From Humulus lupulus (taxonomy: Eukaryota; Streptophyta; Magnoliopsida; Rosales; Cannabaceae): 64,000 nucleotides of DNA. Each line of letters begins with the position of its first letter. The first letter of the stretch is position 1. This document shows, piece by piece, positions 11,196-21,147 of this stretch. The translations under genes were made by a program, and so were the position numbers. Under the pieces are notes generated by a model. That model searched no databases. It was not told the origin of the DNA and saw nothing but the letters and a program-made list of their open reading frames with translations. Location: assembly GCF_963169125.1 (NCBI RefSeq), contig NC_084793.1, positions 231,709,360 to 231,773,359 of the forward strand, given 5' to 3'.

Positions 11196-13565
11196 TGTAA
11201 TGCCCCGAATTCTCCGATGTGTTTAACGGCGGGAATAGTAGGCCGGGAGGGCCATACTTGCTTAATTGCGTTATTAATTGATAAAATGCATGTATATGTT
11301 GATTATATTATGATATGATGTGGAATGCATGCATGTGAGTCCATATTTTTAATTACAGGGGTGTGATGGTAATTTGGCCCGTTGAGGGTAAATTGTTTAT
11401 TTGGGATGCATGTTGGTGATATATTGTTAAGGCCACATTATAATGTGGATTTGTTCGAGCTATTCGGCATGAGACGATCTTTAAGTATTAAAGTAGCGGT
11501 TTAGTCATAGCGGGATTAAGTTCGAGGCTCGGGGTGAGTCTCGGGATGTTTTAATGATTAGAATGTTGCCGGGAGTAAAAAGGGTAACGGGATATGAATT
11601 ATTGGTGTTTGGGAATTTTGAGAATAGCGGGAATTGGAGAGCGCTAATTATGATTAACGAAATAGGTGAAAGATGACGATTTTACCCTTGGGGAGACATT
11701 AGAAGCTTTTGATGACCTAGGGGTATTAAGGTCATTTTGTTTGGGTTATATATGTTTCAAGTGGCTATAGAAAGTTGTAGAACAAAAACAGAGCAGCTTC
11801 TTCACTTTCCCGTACACTCATTTCTCTCTATCTTTCTTTGAGGTTTTTGGTCCCAAGTTGAGGTAGCAAGTTAGGAAATCAAAGCTTGGAGGTTGTGGAC
11901 TTAGTTCATCATCTTAAAGGATTCAAAACCAGTTGGAGGTAAGGAATTGCCTTTGAATTTCAGGTGTACTCTGTTTTTCTTATAGTTTTCAGCTCTAGAA
12001 TTTGATGTGGAAAGTTGGAATCAAGGGGAGTTTTTGGTGTGTGTGTGATTGGGTTTTGGTGAGGAGGTGATGTAGGTGAGGTTTAGGGGTTGAATTGGAT
12101 GTTTTGGTAAGGTTTGGGATGTGTTTGGAAGGTTGGTTTCAAGAGGAATCGCAAGAATGGAGTTTCAGTGCAGCTGCTGGTCTGAAGCTGGCGCCACAGC
12201 GCCAGCCCTAGTGCCCCAGCACTACTCAGGGCAGAGAGCAGCCCTCTCTGTTTCTGGGACAGCGCCCCAGCGCTGGTGGGTGGCGCCTAGGCGCTAGGCC
12301 AGTTTCAGGAGGTATTGATTTTAGGGTTCGGGATGGTTTTTAAGGCTCGGGGGTTGGTTCCTTTGCTCCTTTCGAGTAGTTTGAGAGTCCCGAGAGTGGG
12401 GGATTGGTCCCGGGAGTGTGGTTTAGTTTGTAAACCATTCATTGATTTTCTTTATTAATGGTTTCTAATTGGTTATGATTAGGTAACCACTAAGGAGTTT
12501 AAAGATTGATCGTTCTCAGGGTCGCTCTTTAATTCACTCTAGCTCGAACCGGAGGTAAGAAAACTGCACCCCGAGTGTGACATGCATGGATATTCGTGAG
12601 GCATGTTGGTTGTGTAATATGGACATGGATTGAATATAGAATGTTGGGCACATGTTGCTCACTTGTGCATGGCACTGACTTATTAGTCAGGTTTGGCAAA
12701 GGTGCTAGTATCAGCTGTGAAGCTGTGACTTATTAGTTAGGTTCGGCAGTGGTACTGGGCACTGGTCACGTTGCACTGACTCATCAGTCAAAATTGGCAA
12801 AGGTGCTAGTAACAACTGTGAAGCTGTGACTTATTAGTCAGGTTCGGCAGTGATACTGGACACTAGTCACATAGCGCTGACTCATTAGTCAGGACGGCCT
12901 TAGCATGGATCATGCAAGCCAACAGAGATTAGATCTAATCAATTATTAGCATTGAATGACTCGAAGAGCATTAATGCAAGACCGACCCTGAGGGTCGATG
13001 ATTGAGATAAGCACTTGGAGGCTAGTGGCTTACCTAACAGCCACTCTCCCTCTTGAATCATATGATGCTCACTCGCTTGTTGGAAAGCTTTATGTTCAGC
13101 GTGATTATAATGATAATCATTTGATAATGTTTATGAAAAGTATTATGTTTTCTTGCTGGGCTCTGGCTCATGGGTGTTATGTGGTGCAGGTAAAGGGAAA
13201 GAAAAGCTCACCTAGCCTTGAGTAGAGAGCTGATGTGGTGATGTGTACATATGCGGCCGCTTGACCACCATGGCCAAGGAGTTCTCAGAGGAACTAGGGG
13301 GTTTACCCTACTTTTGCCGCTTAGGTCAGCGGGATTGTAAATTTAAAACAGTAATGACCATTTTGTACTGAGAACCACTTGTAAACGTTTTGTTTAGCTC
13401 TGCAGAACAGTTTGTAATGAAAATCTCCATTTTCTTTTTATTGGTTTTATGCCTTAACCTGTTAATTACACTTAGAGCACGTTTTTGACCAAAGGACTCG
13501 GGTAGCGAGTCAAATTTCCGGTCCACCGTTCACCGTAACTATTCTGGGTTAGCCAGGGCGTTACA
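11196..13565 (+). mobile_element. Tekay-like solo LTR 2, TSD ATTTA
   Basis: 2,370 bp starting TGTAATGCCC and ending GGGCGTTACA, with ATTTA at 11191-11195 and 13566-13570. It has the family block GTGCAGGTAAAGGG near 13186-13197 and the GCGGCCGC block near 13252. It is inserted in intron 2 of the Tat-1 antisense gene. The ORFs inside it are short and not conserved. Confidence 0.94.
12665..12895 (+). repeat. Tandem repeat with TGACTCAT/TTAGTCA cores in Tekay-like LTR 2
   Basis: Two diverged units of about 120 bp. Each carries GACTTATTAGTCAGG-type imperfect palindromes and GGCAAAGGTGCTAGTA. Related units are in the LTRs at 40693 (41290-41473) and 54081 (55480-55585). Confidence 0.75.
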
Positions 13566-14010
13566 ATTTAGTCTTACTGCTTGTGTTGCTTCCTTTTGTG
13601 CAGGTATGGACTCCGAGGACGTCTTTGAGCACTATCAGGCTGCCGCTGCCTCTTCTGTCCCGAAGAAGGATAGAAAGAGGGCTCGAGGGGAAAGCAGCAA
13701 GACCCCCTCGAAGAAGGCTCGAACAGACAATGCTCCAGCCACTGCCCCTTCCAAGGAGAACTCACCACCTCCGCCCCTTTCCGAGCAGACGACTCCCACT
13801 CTTGTCAACCCACAACCTTCCTCTAAGGCTGCTGACAAGGAGGCATTGGACAACTTGCCCGAAGGCTCCCTGCCTAGCTTCGTGGTCGGCTTTGCCAGGG
13901 AGAGGATATACAAGCTTTCGAAGCACAGACGCAGTCAGGCTGCCATCACTGAAACTGCCTCAATGGAGGTTGATCAGGTCGTCAACAGAGGGTTGAACGA
14001 GATAGTTAGC

Positions 14011-14085
14011 GTAAGTAATCTCCTGCTACTTTATCATTTATGTCTGATTTCTTTTCCTTACTTTAAATCATTTTTTGTCTTTCAG
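14011..14085 (+). other. Intron 3 of Tat-1 antisense gene
   Basis: 75 bp, GTAAGT to TCTTTCAG with a T-rich tract before the acceptor. Phase 0 join between NEIVS and GLLTLTAGW. Confidence 0.8.
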
Positions 14086-14690
14086 GGGCTGCTAACTCTA
14101 ACTGCTGGCTGGCGCTGTGTCGGGGCGTTGGTTTCTCGGGGAAAGAACTTCGACTCCAGGCTTGCTAGACTAAGCAAGCACTTGAGGCTGACCACAACAA
14201 GCTGCTCGAGGAGAAAAAGGAGCTGTCCAAACTGAACGAACAACTGTGCGAGGACCAAGCCACTCTTACCCAGGAGCTTCTGGACGCCCAAGATGCCCTG
14301 AAGAAAGCCAACGAATCCAAAGAAAAATTCAGGGAGAGTGCCAAGCTCGTCACTCAAGAATGTAAGCAGCTTGAGCTCGATCTAATCGCTAGCAGGTAGG
14401 AGACGAGGGAGCTTGAGAAGCGAGTGCAGGAGCTCGAGGAGGATGGGGCCAAGAATTTGAAGAAGTATAAGGAGGCCACTCACCTCTGCTTCTATGAATT
14501 CTGGATGCACAACCGGGAGGCCAACTTCAACTATCTGTCCGAGCGGTTGAAGAGGACTTTGATGGCGCAGTGCGCCATTCGGCTAGAAGAAGAGGAAAAG
14601 GCCAAAGTGCCTGCCGCTGATGCTGAAGCTGGTCCCTCGGCCGACCAAGGCACTCCTCCCAATCCTCAGGACCCTCCTGCTCCTCAATAA

Positions 14691-15380
14691 TATTTTTTTT
14701 ATTTCGTTTTCATGGCCCACAGGTCGTATTGTAAAGACAATTAGTTTTTATTGCTGCGAGGGCAGCTTTTACTTTGTTGCAAGGGCAGCTTTACTTTTAA
14801 TTAAACAATTACATCCGAGCAGTACTGCTCGCGGTGTAAAAGAATGCCTTTTGATATTATAATGTTTTTGACTACTATAACATCTGTTCGCATGACCGAA
14901 CTTAGCATGGTACTTTGGCTTGATTTAAAAAAATATAAATTTTGAAAAATACTCTAAGTACCGTAGCATGCTTTCACTCATTTTGTTCATGTGTTTACAT
15001 ACTTATTGGTATGCTTTGCTATCGATGTACCTTATATGCCCCCTAAGTGATCGAGGAGCTTTAGGTCCTTGGTCACTTGCCTTGACCACGACCTGTGCAA
15101 ACATTACTGTTTGGTAGGAAACGTAACACTTATAATACAACAAAACAACACACGTAATGAACAAATACTTGTAAAAATAAATTTACAAAGGTTGGCAAGA
15201 ATGACTGGCTGCGCACAGTCCCTTATAATCTCGTATTAAAAATGGACTAAACATGTCTTTACGAGTGATCTTAAAAAGATCTTACACTTATAAGCAATTA
15301 GCCATACAATGTGGCTAACCCTTTTTCGAAACTTGTAAAAAGTAAAAATTGATACAAGCCAGTCCTTTAAAAAGGATTGT
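14691..15380. other. Convergent non-coding zone of Tat-1 between antisense gene and pol
   Basis: No reading frame of note. It holds the 3' ends of two convergent genes: the antisense gene stops at 14690 and pol stops at 15381. A perfect 16-bp palindrome is at 14816-14831, and GGGCAGCTTTTACTTTGTTGC-type short direct repeats lie at 14757-14795. Confidence 0.6.
14816..14831. terminator. 16-bp palindrome in the convergent zone of Tat-1
   Basis: CGAGCAGT/ACTGCTCG, 126 bp past the antisense stop. Equivalent hairpins lie in the same zone of Tat-2, Tat-3 and Tat-4. A 3'-end role is a guess from position. Confidence 0.4.
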
Positions 15381-16700
15381 TTATTGATAATACTTGCGCA
15401 GGTGTTCTCCGTTCCAATAGCGTGGAACGAGATCTCCATTTAAGCGTGTAAGCTTGTAGGTGCCTGGATGAAGGAATTCCTCAATCTGGTAAGGTCCTTC
15501 CCAGTTTGGACCGAGCACTCCAGCAGTTGGGTCGCGGGTGTTTAAGAAAACTCGTTGTAGTACTAGATCTCCGACGTTGAATTTTCTTTCTTTCACTTTC
15601 GAGTTAAAATACCGGGCGACCTTTTGCTGGTACGCAGCTACTCGGAGTTGGGCTCTTTACTGTTTCTCTTCAAGTGAGTCTAAGGACTCCATCATTAGTT
15701 GGCTATTCTGGTCCTGGTCGTATGTAATTCGTCGGTGCGAGGGGGGATCTAACTCGACAGGTAACATAGCTTCATACCCGTATGCTAAGGAAAACGGGGT
15801 ATGACTTGTTCCTGTCCGATGAGAAGTTCTATACGACCAGAGGACTTCGGGCAATTGTTCTGGCCATGCTCCTATAGCATCTTCGAGCCTTTTCTTCAGG
15901 GTGTCCTTAAGCATTTTATTCACTGCTTCAACTTGCCCATTTTCTTGTGGATGTGCGATTGAAGAAAAGCTTTTGACGATTCCATGTCTTTCACAGAAGT
16001 CTGTGAATAAGTCACTGTCAAACTGGGTGCCGTTGTCTGAGACAATTTTTTGAGGCAAACCATATTGGAAAACAATGTTCTTGATGACAAAGTCAAGAAC
16101 TTTCTTGGTCGTTATGGTAGCGAGTGGCTCAGCTTCGACCCATTTGGTGAAGTAGTCGACTGCCACGACTGTGTACTTCACTCCGCCTTTTCCCGTCGGC
16201 AGGGATCCAATCAAATCTATACCCCATACTGTGAAAGGCCAAGGACTCTGCATCTGCTTCAACTCGTTGGGAGCCGCGCATGGGATTTTGGAAAATCTCT
16301 AACACTTATCGCATCTTCGCACAAACTCCATTGAGTCTTCGTTCATAGTCGGCCAGAAGTAACCTTGCCTCAGAATCTTCTTTGACAAGCTCTGCCCCCC
16401 AGCGTGGTCCCCACAGAAACCTTCATGTACTTCCTTCATCAGATCTTTAGCCTTTCCCGGTGTAATACATCTGAGCAGTGGCATGGAATATCCTCTTCGG
16501 TAAAGAACACCATCGACCAGTATGTACCTAGTAGCCTGCCTTTGGAGGGTTCTGGCTTTGTTTTTGTCCGCTGGTAGTACACTGTTTGTAAGATACTCCA
16601 AGTAAGGTGCCATCCATGTATCCTCCATCCAGATTTCCATATTAGTCTCATCTGCTCGTATGCTTGGCTTGCATAATCTTTATACTGGCACAATATTCAA
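15381..16700 (-). pseudogene. Tat-1 integrase
   Basis: Pol C-terminal third. The zinc-binding region (16640-16299) has HEGFCGDHAGG and ends RRCDKC. The core (16262-15657) keeps the three catalytic acids in WGIDLIG, IVSDNGTQF and PQENGQVEAVNK. The C-terminal part (15596-15381) has FNVGDLVLQ and GPNWEGPYQIEEF, and ends YYQ before the stop. Stops or frameshifts lie between the segments, near 16700, 16290 and 15640. It would insert element cDNA into the genome; the core residues are intact but the chain is not continuous. Confidence 0.9.
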
Positions 16701-16844
16701 AGTTTCAACGTCTTTCGTGCTCGTGAGTTTGGCTAAGGCATCTGCGTTCGAATTTTGATCTCGAGGTATTTGCTGGAGGGTATACTTCTCGAACTGAGCC
16801 AATAGATCTCTAGTTTTGTTCAAGTAGGCCATCATTTTGAGGCC

Positions 16845-18569
16845 TCATGCTTGATATTCCCCCAGGACTTGATTCACTACCAGCTGTGAATCACTGTAAA
16901 TATCCAACACCTTTATACTCATGTCTTTTGCCAATCTTAATCCAGTGAGGAGTGCTTCATATTCGGCCTCATTATTTGATGCAGTGAAGTCGAACCTAAT
17001 AGCGCAGTGAAATCGATGCCCTTCTGGCGTTATCAATATCACTCCCGCTCCTGCGTGAGATTCGTTGGATGACCCATCTGTGAATAACTTCCACGAAGGA
17101 GCTTCATCTTGGGGCTCAGGTGCACTAGACTCTTCGCATTGCTCGTTGTCTGGGAGCTCAGTAAACTCGGCAATAAGATCAGCCAAGACTTGTCCTTTTA
17201 TTGCTGCTCGCGGTGAATATATAATATCGAACTGCCCTAGTTTGACTGCCCATTTTAATAAACGCCCAGCCGCCTCTGGTTTTTGCAGAACTTGCCGAAG
17301 GGGCTGGTCAGTTAAGACTGTGATGGGATGGGCTTGGAAGTAAGGACGTAGTTTCCTTGAGGCCAAGATTAAACAATAGGCTTATCTCTCGTTGGGAGGA
17401 TATCTCAACTCTGCTCCGATTAGCCTCTTGCTTACATAGTAAACCGCCTTTTGTACGCCTTCTTCTTCTCGTACTAGTACCACACTTGCAGCAACTTCGG
17501 TGATCACCAGGTAGATGAACAAAGTTTCTCCTTCGATAGGCTTTGACAAAATAGGAGGCTGTGCCATATGGGATTTTAAGGCCTGGAAAGCTTGCTCGCA
17601 GTCTCCTGTCCATTCGAACTTCTTGTTGCCTCTAAGTAGATTAAAGAAAGGGACGTATTTATCCGTCGACTTGGAAATGAATTTACTTAGTGCGGCAATT
17701 CTTCCAGTTAAACTTTGCACATCCTTTATTTTCTCTGGTGATTTCATGTCGATCAGGGCTCTTATATTGTCAGGGTTGGCCTCGATTCCCCTTGAATTGA
17801 CAATGAACCCCAGGAATTTCCCTTATCCAACTCCGAAGGAACATTTGAGAGGATTTAATTTCATTTAGTACTTGTTCAACACATCGAAACATTCTTGTAA
17901 ATCCTTCACATGTCCTTCTGCTTTTTTCGACTTTACCAGCATTTCGTCCACATACACCTCCATGTTTACTCCTATCAACTCCTTAAACATGTGGTTAACC
18001 AATCGCTGGTAAGTCGCACCTGCATTTTTCAGTCCGAAGGGCATTACTTTATAACAGTACAACCCCGTATCGGTCTGAAAGCTGGTGTGATCTTCGTCAG
18101 GGGGATGCATACTAATCTGATTATACCCTGAGTACGCATCCATGAAGGAGAGGATCTCATGTCCTACAGTTGCATCGACTAGCTGGTCAATCCTTGGGAG
18201 TGGGAAACAATCCTTTGGGCAGGCTTTATTGAGGTCTATGAAATCCACACAGGTTCGCCATTTGCCGTTAGGCTTGGGAACCAGTACGGGATTAGAGACC
18301 CACGATGGATAAAACGCCACCCAGATGAATCCATTCTCCTTCAGTCTTTCGACTTCCTCTTTCAAGGCTCTCAATCTATCCTTATCGAGCAGCCTTCTTT
18401 TCTGTTGCACAGGTGGAAAACTCTTGTCTACGTTCAGGACATGGCTGATAACTACAGGATCTATCCCAGCCATGTCTTTGTGTGACCAGGCAAAGACTTC
18501 CTGGTTCATCCGCAAAAATTCCGCCAGTGCATGCTTCGTGGTTGCTTCTAAGTTTTTCCCGACCTTCAC
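16845..18569 (-). pseudogene. Tat-1 reverse transcriptase, RNase H and second RNase H
   Basis: RT (18569-17865) has NGKWRTCVDF, KACPKDCFPLPRIDQL and MPFGLKNAGATYQR. The catalytic YVDD box reads YVDEML, so one metal-binding Asp is replaced by Glu. RNase H follows (17747-17382, LTGRIAALSKFISKSTDK and KAVYYVSKRL). Next comes the connection to a second, archaeal-type RNase H (17366-16845) with LFTDGSSNESHAGAG, NNEAEYEAL and YSDSQLVVNQV. Two RNase H domains are typical of the Tat lineage. A stop near 17867 and frame changes near 17750 and 17370 break the chain. Confidence 0.92.
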
Positions 18570-18699
18570 AACTCTGGTCGGGTCTTTTTCGTCAAGTTGG
18601 ACCTCTTCCAGGTCCTCGACGGGTCCAACATTTTCCTCACAATCCCCAAAGCGAGGATCGAAATCCCTATCCTCACTTTGGGCAACACCCTATTTGGTG

Positions 18700-19246
18700 A
18701 CTCCATCACCTGATTGGGCTTGTGTATCAATAGCCATATGCAACTTATCTGAGGGAGTGTTCTTTGGCGTTCCCTTCTTCGCCTTTGTGACTGAGGCATC
18801 GGTGGCTGCTCGGGTCTTTGGGGGCTTGAGGGCTGGATAGGCGGGCTAGGATTAGGACCCCTTTGGGGCGGCCCATTTGTAGGTTGATCAGGCTGCGATG
18901 CAGGTGCAGCCTGATTCCTAGCCAGCTGTAAGGCTGCTTCGAGGGCTGCCATGGCCTCCCTCTGATGGCGGTCCATCTCTGCCTGCCTTTCACTCAGTTC
19001 CAGGCGCTGTCATTCAATCTCTTGTTGCTACCGTGCCATAATCTCGGCAGCACTTTCCTGGCTAGCCCTCAGACTGGCCAGTTCATCCTGCAATACCCCC
19101 AGGGTATTCCTCAGTGCCTCGGAATCCAATTCTTCCTCATCGAATTCCAAATGTGGCTCATCCTCAGTCACGTTTGGAGGAGGAGGAGGCGGGTGAGATG
19201 GTGCAGCGCTAGCCGCTTGTCCAGTCTTCTTGGTAGTTTTCACCAT
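18700..19246 (-). pseudogene. Tat-1 gag N-terminal remnant
   Basis: It begins MVKTTKKTGQAASAAP at 19246, just after the PBS. It continues as an acidic segment, then after stops at about 19027 and 19010 as a Gln/Pro-rich segment. Near 18700 it joins directly to the pre-RT linker (DPRFGDCEENVGP). The capsid core, zinc knuckle and protease are missing. This is an internal deletion, so the element could only have moved with proteins from other copies. Confidence 0.8.
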
Positions 19247-19272
19247 TGATCTTTCAACAATATTGTATCAAG

Positions 19273-19290
19273 CTCTCAATGAAAGCACCA
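19273..19290 (-). other. Primer binding site of Tat-1
   Basis: The minus strand reads TGGTGCTTTCATTGAGAG 3 nt after the 5' LTR. The complementary strand ends in ...GCACCA, as a tRNA 3' end does. The tRNA was not identified. Confidence 0.75.
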
Positions 19291-19293
19291 GAA

Positions 19294-19899
19294 TGTTGAC
19301 CCTGATTTTGGTCAACTGACACGGAGTCAGAAATGCTTGATGTGGACAGATATGTTGAAATGAGAATGATGACAAAAACAATAAAACACACAGGAATTTA
19401 TAGTGGTTTGGCCCCAGAATCTGGTAATAACCTACGTCCACTTGAACTGTTATTGATATAAGATTCAAATGAGTGATCAAAGAACTAGGGTTCAATGAGT
19501 TTCACAAACCTCTGAAGAACAAAAGAATATATCGAATGTGATAGCTCTAATACATTTGTAAAACTCTAATCTCAGATAATTAGAAAGTAAAAAGTCCCAT
19601 TCCTTAAGCTATCTTTCTCTATTTATAGGCTCAAGGAAGATTACATTAATTTGTTACAGATATTCTTTCCTAAATAATCGGATACTCAGGAAATCCTGGG
19701 AGATAATTTCGGATATGATTATAACTGCATAAGATTTTCTCCGTATATAGCGAGTATACGACCAGGCTGGTCGTATATAAAGATTGAGCGTAGCGCCATA
19801 GATATCTTTCTGGTCGATGGTCGAACAAGAATTCTGCCAGATGTTAGCCACGTGCATTAAATGTCTGCCATGTCATCCATGCCTATTTCTTGGATAACA
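19294..19899 (-). repeat. 5' LTR of Tat-1
   Basis: 606 bp, about 97 percent identical by eye to 8283-8888, no length difference. A minus-strand TATA box lies near 19619. It is followed by the target duplication ATGAT at 19900-19904. Confidence 0.95.
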
Positions 19900-20766
19900 A
19901 TGATTAATATTTATTTTAACATATAGTTTTTCAAAATAAAAACTATACAATAAATGTAGTTCTGTCCTCCATTTTGGGTCGTTAATTAGAGTTGGTCAAG
20001 ATTATCATTTTACCCTTCTAATTACCTCTTGATTTTAAAGTATCATTAACTCACTAGCGAATAATTAATCTATAATCATATTATATATTTGAGCTCAATA
20101 ACTATTCAATTCCAAAATTAACCGTTAAGGGAACCAATATTCAATCCGTTAAGAAAGTGTGGATTCCATAATTGTAAATCATGTTCCCAGCCATTCATGA
20201 TATTGAATCTCCAAATCAAAAGTTATTAGCCTCATTATACTAAGAAACCTTAACGAGTGAATCAAAAGATTCAATAAACACTAATAGGAGTTCATGAATA
20301 CTTAGGATTTAGACTGTTCTACAAATGATCATCTATTATGATAAGAATTAAATCTGTATGTCAAACGGTAAGTTTATAAAGATAATTAATTCTCATCGGT
20401 CTTGTCATATATAATCTCCATTATATACAACACCTCCAGTAAGATGTCTATCCACATCACTAATCCGAATCTAGATCACTTGCATCCTGTATGCTTAGTA
20501 AACTGGACTAGTAACCATTTATTAAAGATTCCTTACTTTAATATGTTACTGACTATTTTATTCATTATATATGATCTTAATTCTCTCGTACTTACACAAG
20601 ATCATATTCTCATAAATGAATATGGAATTTTCTTGATATTATTATATAATTAATTCAAACAATAATTATAATATTCAAATATAATAAAAATGTACTTTGA
20701 TTTAAATCTATAAAATGTCTTTACATGCTTTTAGGGCATTAATCCTAACATCTCTTACCATTAATA

Positions 20767-20777
20767 TGGTATCCGAG
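20767..20777 (+). other. Primer binding site of copia-B
   Basis: TGGTATCCGAG, close to the initiator-Met site TGGTATCAGAG. It follows the insertion scar of the solo LTR D and precedes copia gag by 70 bp. Confidence 0.65.
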
Positions 20778-20846
20778 TAGTGCCTTATATAACTGTATTT
20801 TGCTCTTTCGTTCTTCCTTTCCTTGTTCACTGACTTCTGGTTCACC

Positions 20847-21147
20847 ATGCCTCATGGTACAATAGCTTCCACAGACAACAATGGTAGTAATCAATTTACA
20901 GTGCTTGATCCTATGCCATCGCCGACGATGATTGCGTCAATCCCTTCCACCTTGGTAATAATGATCAACCCGGTGCTATTTTCATTTCCAAACCTCTTAC
21001 TGGCAACAACTACAATTCTTGGAATCGGGCCATGACTCTTGCTTTAGTAGCCAAGAACAACTTGAGCTTCATCAATGGTAACTCTTCTTGCCCTTAATAT
21101 GATACAGACCGTAATTTCATTCCTTGGTCTCGATGTAATAGCATGGT
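20847..21147 (+). pseudogene. Copia-B gag, first part
   Basis: ATG at 20847 (MPHGTIASTDNNG). After a frameshift near 20945 the capsid start SKPLTGNNYNSWNRAM is read at about 20990-21040. The segment ends in SRCNSMV at the Tat-2 insertion point. The reading resumes after Tat-2 at 33242 with LILNVVSKEIVDS, so the two parts were one gene. A TAA near 21100 also breaks it. Confidence 0.88.

Larger units (their letters stand above)
11142..13603 (+). other. Intron 2 of Tat-1 antisense gene, invaded by a solo LTR
   Basis: Donor GCAG/GTACTT at 11141/11142 and acceptor TTTTGTGCAG/GTATGG at 13603/13604. Joining in phase 1 gives ...SCSAG then MDSEDVFEHYQ without a stop. Minus the 2,370-bp solo LTR and its extra 5 bp, the intron would be only 87 bp, a normal size. 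The LTR landed in the intron and left both splice sites intact. Confidence 0.8.
9735..14690 (+). pseudogene. Antisense spliced gene of Tat-1 (putative gypsy-type transposon protein, Transposase_28-like)
   Basis: The gene runs opposite to pol between pol and the 3' LTR. The start chosen is ATG 9735 (MQDPWGGERP), just after an acceptor-like TTTGCAG. Exon 1 (to 10556) holds the conserved domain with TTLPLHSFFQGAANYFG, APFQITPNGYRMLAALYIL and, after a frameshift near 10403, GRYHQEYFLTPDL. Exon 2 is 10634-11141, exon 3 is 13604-14010 (basic, Ser/Pro-rich), and exon 4 is 14086-14690 (coiled coil, then CFYEFWMHNREANFNYL). The introns are 10557-10633, 11142-13603 and 14011-14085. Frameshifts near 9890-9910 (A-run), 10403, 10715 and 14178 and a stop near 14398 break it. 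Antisense ORFs of this kind are known in Tat elements, but their function is unknown. Confidence 0.82.
8283..19899 (-). mobile_element. Ty3/gypsy Tat-lineage element Tat-1, two LTRs, TSD ATGAT
   Basis: The borders are perfect: ATGAT at 8278-8282 and 19900-19904, LTRs of 606 bp each, PBS at 19273-19290 and PPT at 8889-8900, all consistent with minus-strand orientation. Pol domains run RT, RNase H, second RNase H, integrase on the minus strand (18569-15381). A spliced antisense gene (9735-14690, plus strand) fills the space between pol and the 3' LTR. The second RNase H and the antisense gene place it in the Tat lineage. It is non-autonomous: most of gag and all of protease are deleted near 18700, and RT has a damaged catalytic motif. 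A Tekay-like solo LTR sits in it at 11196-13565. Confidence 0.95.
7264..20750 (-). mobile_element. Solo LTR (family D), interrupted by Tat-1, TSD TCTCTT
   Basis: On the minus strand the LTR starts TGTTAGGATTAATGCCC at 20750 and runs to 19905. It resumes at 8282 beyond Tat-1 and ends CA at 7264. Without Tat-1 it is about 1.87 kb. TCTCTT is present directly on both sides (7258-7263 and 20751-20756), a 6-bp duplication. A TATA box lies near 7725-7735, in the 3' part of the minus-strand LTR, consistent with U3-R-U5 order. No gag or pol belongs to it. It probably comes from a copia family with long AT-rich LTRs; the class is not proven. Confidence 0.75.

Noticed and set aside
20402..20653. Short ORF (83 codons) as a gene
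   Set aside because: It lies inside the AT-rich family D LTR, has no recognisable motif, and is on the strand opposite to that LTR.
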